Assembly: GCA_944388685.1 (NCBI GenBank)
Contig: CALXJS010000059.1
Span: 1 to 8,750 of the forward strand
DNA from: an uncultured Clostridia bacterium
GTDB lineage: Bacteria > Bacillota_A > Clostridia > TANB77 > CAG-508
Direction: 5' to 3'
Length of the DNA stretch: 8,750 bases
The notes beneath the pieces are model-generated. The model was not told where the DNA came from. It did not search any database and worked only from the letters and a program-made list of their open reading frames with translations. Each line of letters starts with the position of its first letter. The stretch's first letter is position 1. Position numbers and translations under genes: made by a program. This document shows, piece after piece, positions 1-5,979 of the stretch.

Positions 1-22
1 ATTAAATACAAAAAAATATAAA

Positions 23-51
23 AAGACTTGTTTTTTATGTGTTTTTATAAT
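23..51 (+). promoter_or_regulatory. Putative sigma-A promoter of the T-box/pheST transcript
   Basis: A perfect -10 hexamer TATAAT lies at 46-51. A weak -35 (AAGACT, 23-28, sharing the central GAC with TTGACA) sits 17 bp upstream. Transcription would start near 58, just before the first recognisable T-box stem I sequence. The -10 is convincing and the -35 is not, so the assignment rests mainly on position. Confidence 0.45.
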
Positions 52-57
52 AAAATA

Positions 58-325
58 ATATGCGTGAAGAGAAATAATAAAACCAATTAAAAAGCAAAGT
101 ATATATATTTCAAATATTTACAAGAGAAAATGGTCTAGGCTGGAAACCATTAAATATCATATATAGAAAATTCACTTTTTAGGTCCTTTTTTGAAACGAT
201 AGTAGGAAAAGGCGGTTGAACCGTTAAAACTGTAATGAGGTTAGTATAGTATATACTAATAAATTTAGGTGGTACCACGAATAATGACCATTTCGTCCTA
301 AAATACTAGGAAGAAATGGTTTTTT
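58..325 (+). ncRNA. T-box leader, tRNA-Phe specific, upstream of pheST
   Basis: This is a T-box riboswitch that reads the charging state of tRNA-Phe and controls readthrough into the pheS/pheT operon. The T-box core lies at 267-280 (AGGTGGTACCACGA). Its TGGT bulge (270-273) ends in T, which would pair with the A discriminator of tRNA-Phe. The antiterminator can form from TTTAGG (264-269) with CCTAAA (297-302) and ACGA (277-280) with TCGT (293-296). A stem III-like hairpin is TTAGTAT/ATACTAA (241-247/253-259). Stem I has an AAGAGAAA segment near 67-74 and a distal hairpin ATGGT/ACCAT (130-134/146-150). TTC at 171-173, followed by A, is the best specifier codon and matches the downstream pheS. 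The exact pairing at the base of stem I is not resolved here; GTGAA (64-68) could pair with TTCAC (171-175). Confidence 0.9.
287..325 (+). terminator. T-box intrinsic terminator
   Basis: ACCATTTC (287-294) pairs with GAAATGGT (313-320). After one mismatch, TCCTA (296-300) pairs with TAGGA (307-311), with a six-base loop, and a T run follows at 320-325. It shares bases with the antiterminator, so the two folds exclude each other, as expected for a T-box. The T run also forms the base of the next hairpin (320-365). Confidence 0.88.
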
Positions 326-365
326 GTGGTATAGGAAAAATCGCTTTTTCCTATACCACAAAAAA
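320..365. repeat. Hairpin A1, 21-bp perfect stem with 4-nt loop
   Basis: Bases 320-340 are the exact reverse complement of 345-365, around the loop TCGC (341-344). The inner 15 bp are the GTGGTATAGGAAAAA palindrome; the outer six are the T-box terminator T run pairing with the A run at 360-365. The right arm lacks a following T run, so this is not a conventional terminator on the + strand. Confidence 0.85.
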
Positions 366-369
366 ATAA

Positions 370-407
370 CGATGCACAGAAAAATTGCATAGCAATTTTT
401 CGCGTCG
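370..407. repeat. Hairpin B1
   Basis: GAAAAATTGC (379-388) and GCAATTTTTC (392-401) form a perfect 10-bp stem with loop ATA. Below it, CGATGC (370-375) pairs with GCGTCG (402-407) with one G-T wobble, leaving ACA unpaired. The TGCACA...GCG frame is shared with hairpin B2. Confidence 0.75.
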
Positions 408-493
408 ACAAATCTTTACGCTTCTTCGAGAACTTAAAAATATATAGTTAAATTAAAAAAATAGAGAAAAGTTCTCGCGAAGCGAGATTTGTC
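407..493. repeat. Hairpin C1
   Basis: GACAAATCT (407-415) is the reverse complement of AGATTTGTC (485-493). Further in, CGCTTC...CGAGAACT (419-434) pairs with AGTTCTCGCGAAGCG (470-484), with small mismatches, around an AT-rich loop (435-469). The right arm directly abuts hairpin A2. Confidence 0.7.
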
Positions 494-528
494 CTTGTAT
501 AGGAAAAATCGAGTTTTTCCTATACAAG
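494..528. repeat. Hairpin A2
   Basis: CTTGTATAGGAAAAA (494-508) and its exact reverse complement (514-528) enclose TCGAG. The GTATAGGAAAAATCG segment is shared with A1. The flanks GCGAAGCGA (477-485) and TCGCTTCGC (533-541) are also complementary, so A2 can be the tip of a larger hairpin that competes with C1. Confidence 0.8.
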
Positions 529-550
529 AACGTCGCTTCGCTCTAGTGAT

Positions 551-585
551 TGCACACAAATTTTGACTTGCGTAAAATTTGGCGC
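551..585. repeat. Hairpin B2
   Basis: CAAATTTT (557-564) and AAAATTTG (574-581) form a perfect 8-bp stem. It is introduced by TGCACA (551-556) and followed by GCGCA (582-585 region), the same frame as B1. Confidence 0.65.
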
Positions 586-587
586 AC

Positions 588-653
588 GAACAATGACGCG
601 GGCTTTAAAATGTTATAAACAGAGAAAATGTTCAAAAAAGCCCGCTATTGTTC
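588..653. repeat. Hairpin C2
   Basis: GAACAATGACGCGGGCTTT (588-606) is complementary to AAAGCCCGCTATTGTTC (637-653) apart from a short bulge. The AT-rich loop holds two AAAATGTT words. No T run follows, so it is not an obvious terminator. As with C1, the right arm is followed at once by a GTATAGG copy. Confidence 0.75.
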
Positions 654-723
654 TGGTATAGGGAAATTACATAAATATTACATTTAAATTTTAAATAAAA
701 TTTAATAAAGGATGTTGATAAAT

Positions 724-1053
724 ATGAATAATCAAAAAAAATGCATTGAATATTATTTTGATTCAAAAACATTTACAAAAGATCAATTAACAAAAAGTAT
801 AGAAGAAGCAAAACTTGAATTTCCTAATAAAAAAGTAGAAACAAACCTATTTTTAAATCAGTGGGGTGTTTATATACTAAAAATTAATTTTACAGATAAA
901 ATAGAATATGTTAGTAACTTTAAGGAAAAACGAAAAAATAGGAAAGTATTACTTCTTACAGAAAGAAATCGAAAAATTAGTGAAAAAAGGACTTCGTTTT
1001 TAAATAGAAAATATGGGCAATATAAACAAACAAAAGAATATCGACCACTATAA
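724..1053 (+). CDS. Small basic protein of unknown function, first gene of the pheST operon
   Basis: I do not recognise this family. The protein has 109 residues when started at the ATG at 724. That start is preferred over the in-frame ATG at 712 because AAAGGA (707-712) is correctly spaced for 724 and would touch 712. The N-terminal 60 residues look like a small mixed alpha/beta fold (an acidic helix around EEAKLEF, then strands around WGVYILKI). The last 45 residues are very rich in Lys and Arg (KEKRKNRK, ERNRK, NRKYGQYKQ), which suggests a flexible nucleic-acid- or ribosome-contacting tail; that is inference only. There is no signal peptide or membrane segment. It ends 57 bp before pheS with no terminator between them, so it should be co-transcribed with pheS and controlled by the T-box. 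Confidence 0.75.
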   Translation: MNNQKKCIEYYFDSKTFTKDQLTKSIEEAKLEFPNKKVETNLFLNQWGVYILKINFTDKIEYVSNFKEKRKNRKVLLLTERNRKISEKRTSFLNRKYGQYKQTKEYRPL

Positions 1054-1110
1054 GAAAGGTTTATGGGTATCCTTTAAAAAACCTAAATTTAAGTATAAGG
1101 AATGGACAAA

Positions 1111-2130
1111 ATGAAAGAACAAATTGCAAGTATCAAAGAAAAATCTATTAAAGACATTTCAAACACAAAGGATTTAAAAGAATTAAATGCGTTAAGAGTA
1201 AAATACTTAGGAAAAAAAGGAGAATTAACACTTATCTTAAGAGGAATGGGAGGATTATCTCCAGAAGAAAGACCAGTGATTGGAAGCTTAGTAAATGAAT
1301 TAAGAGAAGAAATTGAGAATTTAATTCAAAGTAAAGAAAAAGAATTTAAAAATCAAGAACTTTTAGAAAGATTGGAAAATGAAACAATTGATGTTACAGA
1401 GCCAAGTAAAAAAGTTATTTTGGGATCTTTACATCCAATTACTCAAATTATAAAAGAAGTAGAAGAAATATTCTTAGGGATGGGATATGAAATTGCTGAT
1501 GGTCCAGAAGTGGAAAAAGCAACATATAATTTTGATAAATTAAATACACCACCAGACCATCCTGCAAGAGATGTGCAAGATACATTTTATATCACAGATG
1601 ATATTGTATTAAGAAGTCAAACATCACCTGTTCAAGCAAGAGTTATGGAAAATCAAAAACCACCAATCAAAATCATATGTCCAGGAGCCGTATATAGATC
1701 AGATAGTGTTGATGCAACACATTCACCTGTTTTCCATCAAGTAGAAGGATTGGTTGTAGATAAAAATATTTCAATGGCAGATTTAAAAGGAACCTTAGAA
1801 ATGTTTGCTAAAAAATGTTTAGGAGAAAATACAAAAATACGTTTTAGACCACATCATTTTCCATTTACAGAACCATCTGCAGAAGCAGACGTATCATGCT
1901 TTGTATGTGGAGGAAAAGGTTGTAGAGTTTGCAAAGGTGAAGGATGGATAGAATTATTAGGTTGTGGAGAAGTTCATCCAAATGTTTTAAGAAATTGTGG
2001 AATAGACCCAGATGTGTATTCAGGATTTGCATTTGGTTTTGGTGTAGAAAGAATTGCTATGGCAAAATATGGAATTGAAGATATGAGATTGCTATTTGAA
2101 AATGATATCCGTTTCTTAAAGCAATTTTAA
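1111..2130 (+). CDS. pheS: Phenylalanyl-tRNA synthetase alpha subunit
   Basis: This is the catalytic subunit of the cytoplasmic (alpha-beta)2 enzyme that charges tRNA-Phe with phenylalanine using ATP. The 339 residues are the normal bacterial length. Residues 1-90 form the charged helical, coiled-coil tRNA-contacting arm. Residues 105-339 form the class II catalytic core, with motif 1 starting near HPI (108), motif 2 around [19 protein letters not shown] (195-213) and motif 3 at [13 protein letters not shown] (305-317). A CxxC-x4-CxxC cluster (Cys 263, 266, 271, 274) is present, as in many Firmicute PheS proteins. The ATG at 1111 is chosen over the in-frame ATG at 1102 because AAGGAA (1097-1102) lies 8 bp before 1111 and touches 1102. 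It is under T-box control, and an extra small gene separates it from pheT. Confidence 0.97.
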   Translation: MKEQIASIKEKSIKDISNTKDLKELNALRVKYLGKKGELTLILRGMGGLSPEERPVIGSLVNELREEIENLIQSKEKEFKNQELLERLENETIDVTEPSKKVILGSLHPITQIIKEVEEIFLGMGYEIADGPEVEKATYNFDKLNTPPDHPARDVQDTFYITDDIVLRSQTSPVQARVMENQKPPIKIICPGAVYRSDSVDATHSPVFHQVEGLVVDKNISMADLKGTLEMFAKKCLGENTKIRFRPHHFPFTEPSAEADVSCFVCGGKGCRVCKGEGWIELLGCGEVHPNVLRNCGIDPDVYSGFAFGFGVERIAMAKYGIEDMRLLFENDIRFLKQF

Positions 2131-2131
2131 G

Positions 2132-2177
2132 TTGAACAATAGGGACGTGCCAAATTGTTCAAAAAGTGAACGATTTG
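2132..2177. repeat. Two overlapping, competing hairpins after pheS
   Basis: TTGAACAAT (2132-2140) pairs with ATTGTTCAA (2154-2162). Alternatively CAAATTGTTCA (2151-2161) pairs with TGAACGATTTG (2167-2177) with a single G-T wobble and loop AAAAG. Both use 2154-2161, so only one can form at a time. Neither is followed by a T run, so readthrough towards the next gene is expected. Confidence 0.6.
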
Positions 2178-2241
2178 ACCAGTTTCCAATGTTTAAAATA
2201 AAAAATTGATTAAAAATTTAATTAATTAGGAGTGTGTTGAA

Positions 2242-2574
2242 ATGGGGATTTTTAATTTAAAAAAGAAGAAGGAACAAAGAACATATACATTAAGTGAGGC
2301 TATGGCTCGTGTTGCAGAAAATGAGAGACTTGAACCAGTTCCACTTACTAGTGATTTAATAAATGGTCCATATATAGTTGTAGATGCTACAGAAAGACAA
2401 GCACAAATTGATGAAGCAAGAGAAAAAGTGAGAAAAAGTAGTACTTTTAAAGGAAAAAAAGAAGGATTTATGCAAGAAATCACAAGAGATGGAGAATATA
2501 AAAGGATTCCATATGATATCAGTGTAAGTCATAGTGATAGACCAGGAAGAGTGGTTAGAGATCATACATTATAA
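2242..2574 (+). CDS. Small protein of unknown function between pheS and pheT
   Basis: I do not recognise this 110-residue protein. The start is well supported by AGGAG (2228-2232), nine bases before the ATG. A lysine-rich N-terminus (LKKKKEQR, residues 6-13) precedes a hydrophobic-polar region, then a charged helix around ERQAQIDEAREKVRK (51-65). The C-terminal half is polar and basic, with the short sequence DISVSHSDRPGRVVRD. There is no signal peptide, membrane segment, Cys cluster or recognisable catalytic motif, so it is probably a soluble cytoplasmic protein. Its codon use resembles the neighbours. The position inside the pheS-pheT pair, which is usually contiguous, implies co-transcription. 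A link to translation is possible but the sequence does not show one. Confidence 0.78.
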   Translation: MGIFNLKKKKEQRTYTLSEAMARVAENERLEPVPLTSDLINGPYIVVDATERQAQIDEAREKVRKSSTFKGKKEGFMQEITRDGEYKRIPYDISVSHSDRPGRVVRDHTL

Positions 2575-2627
2575 TAGAAAAGTAGTTTTTATGAAAGATA
2601 TAAAACTATAACATAAGCAGGGAATAG

Positions 2628-2709
2628 CTGTTTGAAAAATAATTGCGTTTTGGCGTTGTTAAGCTTCATTTTGTTTGCCTAACCAAAAACACAATTATTT
2701 TTCAAACAG
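2628..2709. repeat. Long hairpin immediately upstream of pheT
   Basis: CTGTTTGAAAAATAATTG (2628-2645) is the exact reverse complement of 2692-2709. The stem continues inward with GTTTTGG against CCAAAAAC and GTTAAGC against GCCTAAC, separated by a small bulge, giving about 30 bp in an 82-nt element. No T run follows, and the pheT ribosome binding site (AAAGGAAG, 2721-2728) lies outside the stem. The word TTGAAAAATAATT recurs at 7275-7287 in the hairpin before cwlJ. Confidence 0.8.
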
Positions 2710-2736
2710 ATTTATACAGGAAAGGAAGAATAAAAA

Positions 2737-5151
2737 ATGAAAGCAAGTAGAGAATGGTTAGAAGAATATAGTGATATAGATGTTAACACAGTAGAATTAG
2801 GAGACATCTTAACAATGACAGGCTCTAAGGTTGAAACCATAGAACAAAAAGGAAACAACATAAAAAATGTGGTTGTTGGAAAAATTTTAGAAGTTACGAA
2901 ACATCCAGATGCTGATAAATTAGTGGTAACAAAAATAGATGTGGGAAATGGAGAAATTCTTCAAATTGTAACAGCAGCACCTAACATTAAAGTAGGAGAA
3001 ACTGGACAAATTGTGCCAGTCGCAAAAGACGGAGCAGAACTTCCAAAAGGTGTAACGATCCATACAGGAAAATTACGTGGCGTAGAATCACAAGGTATGA
3101 TGTGTGGAATGGAAGAATTAGAAATTGACCCTGCCAATTATCCAGATAAAGTGGTAGATGGAATCTTTATTCTAGATGACAAATATGAAAAAGATTTAGG
3201 AAAAGATTTAGTAGATGTCTTAGAATTAAAAGAAGATATCATTGATTTTGAAATTACACCAAACAGACCAGATTGTTTGTCAATTGAAGGATTAGGAAGA
3301 GAAACAGCGGTGTCTTTAGGAAAACCATTTAAAAATCCTAGAAAAAATATTGATGAATTAAAAGTAGAAGATAAAAAAGAAATTGAAGGATTAAAAGTAG
3401 ATATTACAGCACCTGACTTATGTTACAGATATATTGCAAGAGTTGTAAAAAATGTAAAAATTGGTCCATCACCTAAATGGATGGTTAGAAGATTAAATGC
3501 TTGTGGTGTTAGAAGTATCAATAATATTGTTGATATTACCAACTATGTTATGCTAGAAATGGGGCAACCAATGCATGCATTTGATATCAATTCTATCGAA
3601 GGAAAACATATTACAGTAAGAAGAGCAAAAAACAATGAAAAAATTACAACGCTAGATGAACAAGAAAGAATCTTAGATGAAAATGATTTAGTCATTGCAG
3701 ATGACAAAAAAGCAGTAGCCATTGCTGGTGTTATGGGAGGACTAAATTCAGAAATCGAAAATGATACAGAAACAGTTGTATTTGAATCAGCAGTATTTTA
3801 TGGTGGGGCTGTTAGAAAAACAGCTAAAAAAGTAGGATTAAGAACAGAAGCATCTTCTCGTTTTGAAAAAGGATTATCACCAGAAAATGCGTTAAGAGCA
3901 GTTAACCGTGCAGTAGAATTAGTAGAAATTTTACATGCAGGAGAAGTGGTTGATGGAAAAATAGATGTTTATCCAACAAAACAAAAAGTACATGAAATAA
4001 AAGTAGACTATGATAGAATTAATCAATTATTAGGAACACATATTTCTAAGGAAGAAATGATTGATATTCTAAATAAATTAGATATAAAAGTTGAAAATGA
4101 TATTGCTACAGCACCATATTTTAGAATGGATGTAGAGCAATTAGCAGATTTATCAGAAGAAGTATTAAGATTTTATGGATATGACAAATTAGAAACCACA
4201 TTAATTAAATCTGATACAACATTAGGTATGAGAAATAAAGAACAAAAAATTGAAAAGAAAATACAAGAAGTTCTTGTCAATAGTGGTTTATCAGAAATAT
4301 ATACTTATGGATTTTTAAGTGAAAAAGATTTAGAAAAATCAAATATTAGTGATACATTAAAGAAAACAGCTATCACCATTCAAAATCCATTAAGTGATGA
4401 ATATAAATTAATGAGACCATCAACCATACCAAGTATGTTACAAATATTAGCCAATAATGCCAATAAGAAAAATCAAAATGTAAAATTATTTGATATTTCA
4501 AGAAATTATAAAAATATGCATGGTGAAGTAGAAAAAGGAGAAGTACCTTTACAAGAAAATATTTTAACCATTGGAATGTATGGAGATGATGTTGATTTCT
4601 ATATCTTAAAAGGAATTGTAGAAAATGTATTAGAAGCAACATATATTAATCATTATGAAGTAGAAAGAGAAACAGAAAATAAATCATATCATCCAGGAAG
4701 ATGTGCAAATCTAACAGTTGGAAGAGATGTAATTGCTACTCTAGGAGAAGTACATCCAGTTGTTTTAAATAACTATGATATTGAAAAAAGAGTATATTTA
4801 GCAGAAATTAATATTAGTAAACTAGAAAAATATTCAAGAAATAATAAAAAATATGTAGAAGTTCCAAAATTCCCAGCAGTAGAAAGAGACATTGCCATTA
4901 TTGTTGATGAAAGTGTTGAGGTTGGACAAATCGAAAAAATTATTACAAAGAAAGCTAAGAAACTATTAGAAGACTTAAAATTATTTGACATTTATAGAAA
5001 TGAAAAACTAGGAGAAAATAAGAAGAGCGTAGCATATGCTTTAACATTTAGAGATAAAAATAAAACATTAAGTGATGAAGAAGTGAATTCTACAATGGAA
5101 AATATTATTTCAGAATTGGAAAAAACAGTAGGTGCAGAATTAAGAAAATAG
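2737..5151 (+). CDS. pheT: Phenylalanyl-tRNA synthetase beta subunit
   Basis: This subunit binds tRNA-Phe and carries the editing site that clears mischarged Tyr-tRNA-Phe. At 804 residues it is full length for the long bacterial form. Visible domains in order are an N-terminal segment, the EMAP-type tRNA-binding OB fold (about 40-150, with GKILEVTKHPDADKL and the conserved GVESQGMMC), the linker motif FEITPNRPDCLS (171-182), the B3/B4 editing domain (about 215-390, with VDITNYVMLEMGQPMHAFD), the B5 domain (about 418-486, ending EEVLRFYGYDKL), a catalytic-like core that is not itself catalytic, and the C-terminal ferredoxin-like anticodon-binding domain (709-804, beginning VPKFPAVERDIAIIV). 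The start follows AAAGGAAG by 8 bp. It is the last gene of the operon, and the terminator hairpin begins a few bases after its stop codon. Confidence 0.97.
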   Translation: MKASREWLEEYSDIDVNTVELGDILTMTGSKVETIEQKGNNIKNVVVGKILEVTKHPDADKLVVTKIDVGNGEILQIVTAAPNIKVGETGQIVPVAKDGAELPKGVTIHTGKLRGVESQGMMCGMEELEIDPANYPDKVVDGIFILDDKYEKDLGKDLVDVLELKEDIIDFEITPNRPDCLSIEGLGRETAVSLGKPFKNPRKNIDELKVEDKKEIEGLKVDITAPDLCYRYIARVVKNVKIGPSPKWMVRRLNACGVRSINNIVDITNYVMLEMGQPMHAFDINSIEGKHITVRRAKNNEKITTLDEQERILDENDLVIADDKKAVAIAGVMGGLNSEIENDTETVVFESAVFYGGAVRKTAKKVGLRTEASSRFEKGLSPENALRAVNRAVELVEILHAGEVVDGKIDVYPTKQKVHEIKVDYDRINQLLGTHISKEEMIDILNKLDIKVENDIATAPYFRMDVEQLADLSEEVLRFYGYDKLETTLIKSDTTLGMRNKEQKIEKKIQEVLVNSGLSEIYTYGFLSEKDLEKSNISDTLKKTAITIQNPLSDEYKLMRPSTIPSMLQILANNANKKNQNVKLFDISRNYKNMHGEVEKGEVPLQENILTIGMYGDDVDFYILKGIVENVLEATYINHYEVERETENKSYHPGRCANLTVGRDVIATLGEVHPVVLNNYDIEKRVYLAEINISKLEKYSRNNKKYVEVPKFPAVERDIAIIVDESVEVGQIEKIITKKAKKLLEDLKLFDIYRNEKLGENKKSVAYALTFRDKNKTLSDEEVNSTMENIISELEKTVGAELRK

Positions 5152-5154
5152 AAT

Positions 5155-5344
5155 GAAAAAGGGATTTTGAGAATCGACTCATTTTCCCTTTTTTGTTTAA
5201 CAATATTATAAAAAAATATAGAATATAAAAAAATGAAACAATTTAGCTTATACAAAATTGTGTAATGACTTTATATTCTATATTTTTTAGTCTAGTTAAG
5301 TCTGAAAAAAGGGAAAATGAGTCAATCCTCAAAATCCCTTTTTC
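5155..5344. repeat. 190-bp palindromic (fold-back) element with inverted terminator ends
   Basis: The outer 40 bp (5155-5194) match the reverse complement of 5305-5344 at 38 of 40 positions. A second pair, 5211-5229 and 5270-5288, is an exact 19-bp inverted repeat. A third, ACAATTT/AAATTGT, lies at 5238-5244 and 5255-5261. All three share the same centre (5249.5), so the arms have no net insertion or deletion between them. Each outer arm is itself a terminator-like hairpin, so the element should end transcription from both sides. The right arm extends in frame into the sigma factor reading frame (from ATG 5317), but the real start is downstream. Confidence 0.88.
5156..5194 (+). terminator. 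Terminator of the pheST operon
   Basis: AAAAAGGGA (5156-5164) pairs with TCCCTTTTT (5185-5193). After a T-rich internal loop, TGAG (5168-5171) pairs with CTCA (5178-5181) around AATCGA. The run of Ts ends at 5194. It also forms the left end of the 190-bp palindrome described separately. Confidence 0.8.
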
Positions 5345-5364
5345 TAAAAAATAAAAATGTGATG

Positions 5365-5392
5365 GTAACTTTTTTGGAAAAAATGGTAATAT
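5365..5392 (+). promoter_or_regulatory. Possible promoter of the sigma/PepSY operon
   Basis: GTAAC (5365-5369) resembles the AAC-containing -35 elements of ECF sigma promoters. A TAATAT at 5387-5392 lies 17 bp downstream. The heptamer ATGGTAA occurs twice, at 5362-5368 and 5383-5389, exactly 21 bp apart. The position between the palindrome and the ribosome binding site is right for an autoregulated promoter, but no consensus is matched firmly. Confidence 0.3.
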
Positions 5393-5427
5393 ATAGATGT
5401 AGTTATCTAAGAGGAGTTCTAAACCAA

Positions 5428-5979
5428 ATGAAAAAAGAAAAATTAATTAAACAATATATAGAAAATGATAAATTGAATATTGAAAAAGTGATGAAAGATT
5501 ATACGAACTATCTATATGTGATTGTAAACAATAAGAATTTTAAATTAACACAAGAAGATATAGAAGAAATTGTTTCAGATGTATTTTTAGCTGTTTGGAA
5601 AAACCAGAAACAACTAGATATACAAAAAGAAATGTCTTCTTATTTGGCTGGAGTTGTAAATCATTTATACAATAAAAAACTGAGAAACTTTAAAAATCTA
5701 ATAGATATAGAAGACTATGAAAATCAATTACAAGATACAAAAAATATTGAACAAGAAATAGAAGATAGACAAAAGAATCATTTGATTTTGCAGGAAATCA
5801 ATGCAATGAAACAAGAAGATCAAGATATATTTTTATATTATTACTATTATGCAAAATCTATAAAGGAAATTGCAAAAGAACTACATATTACAGAATCAAA
5901 AGTAAAATCTAGATTATTTCGTATTAGAAATAAATTGAAAAGAAAGTTGGGAAAAAGGGGGTATAGTTATTATGGATGA
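5428..5979 (+). CDS. ECF-like sigma-70 family RNA polymerase sigma factor
   Basis: This is an alternative sigma factor of 183 residues with only regions 2 and 4, the ECF arrangement. Region 2 spans about 20-88 (EDIEEIVSDVFLAVWKN, then SYLAGVVNHLYNKKLRN, the stretch that recognises the -10 element). Region 4 spans about 115-175; its helix-turn-helix is SIKEIAKELHITESKVKSRLFRIRNKLKRKL, here given as overlapping segments SIKEIAKELHITESKVKSR and SRLFRIRNKLKRKL. A longer reading frame opens at 5317 but would begin inside the palindrome. The ATG at 5428 follows GAGGAG (5411-5416) and gives the family's usual length. The gene overlaps the next by 8 bp, which points to translational coupling with a cognate anti-sigma factor. 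The signal and target genes cannot be told from the sequence. Confidence 0.88.
   Translation: MKKEKLIKQYIENDKLNIEKVMKDYTNYLYVIVNNKNFKLTQEDIEEIVSDVFLAVWKNQKQLDIQKEMSSYLAGVVNHLYNKKLRNFKNLIDIEDYENQLQDTKNIEQEIEDRQKNHLILQEINAMKQEDQDIFLYYYYYAKSIKEIAKELHITESKVKSRLFRIRNKLKRKLGKRGYSYYG

Larger units (their letters stand above)
326..667. repeat. Tandem array of compound stem-loop modules (A1-B1-C1-A2-B2-C2-A3 stub)
   Basis: This stretch between the T-box terminator and the first gene has no credible coding region but is packed with inverted repeats. GTATAGG occurs at 329, 497 and 656, spaced 168 and 159 bp. Each of the first two copies starts a hairpin (A). Each A is followed by a second hairpin (B) introduced by TGCACA and closed by GCG, then by a third hairpin (C) whose right arm abuts the next GTATAGG copy. 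The order is therefore A1 326-359, B1 370-407, C1 407-493, A2 494-528, B2 551-585, C2 588-653, and an unpaired A-like stub at 655-666. Local GC-rich words such as GCGAAGCGAG stand out from the AT-rich surroundings. Any transcript that escapes the T-box terminator must run through this array. I infer an extragenic repeat element; a structured RNA role is possible. Confidence 0.7.

Noticed and set aside
326..667. CRISPR array
   Set aside because: The recurring units are diverged palindromic modules of about 160 bp, not short identical direct repeats with unique spacers, and no cas gene is present.
326..667. tRNA or rRNA gene in the structured leader region
   Set aside because: No cloverleaf, no T-loop GTTCRANNC with matching acceptor stem, and no rRNA signature could be found.
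667..696. A second promoter before the first gene (TTACAT with an AT-rich -10)
   Set aside because: The -10 candidates are poor and such matches are expected by chance in DNA this AT-rich; the T-box leader already explains expression.
2226..2565. Minus-strand open frames opposite the small gene between pheS and pheT
   Set aside because: They are antisense to a gene with a good ribosome binding site and have low-complexity Phe/Ser-rich products typical of AT-rich shadows.
4373..5255. Minus-strand open frames opposite the end of pheT
   Set aside because: They overlap a firmly identified gene and show Leu/Phe/Ser-rich sequences with no recognisable family.
5317..5427. N-terminal extension of the sigma factor reading frame starting at ATG 5317
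   Set aside because: It lies within the palindrome's right arm, makes the protein longer than the family, and the ribosome binding site GAGGAG (5411-5416) points to ATG 5428.
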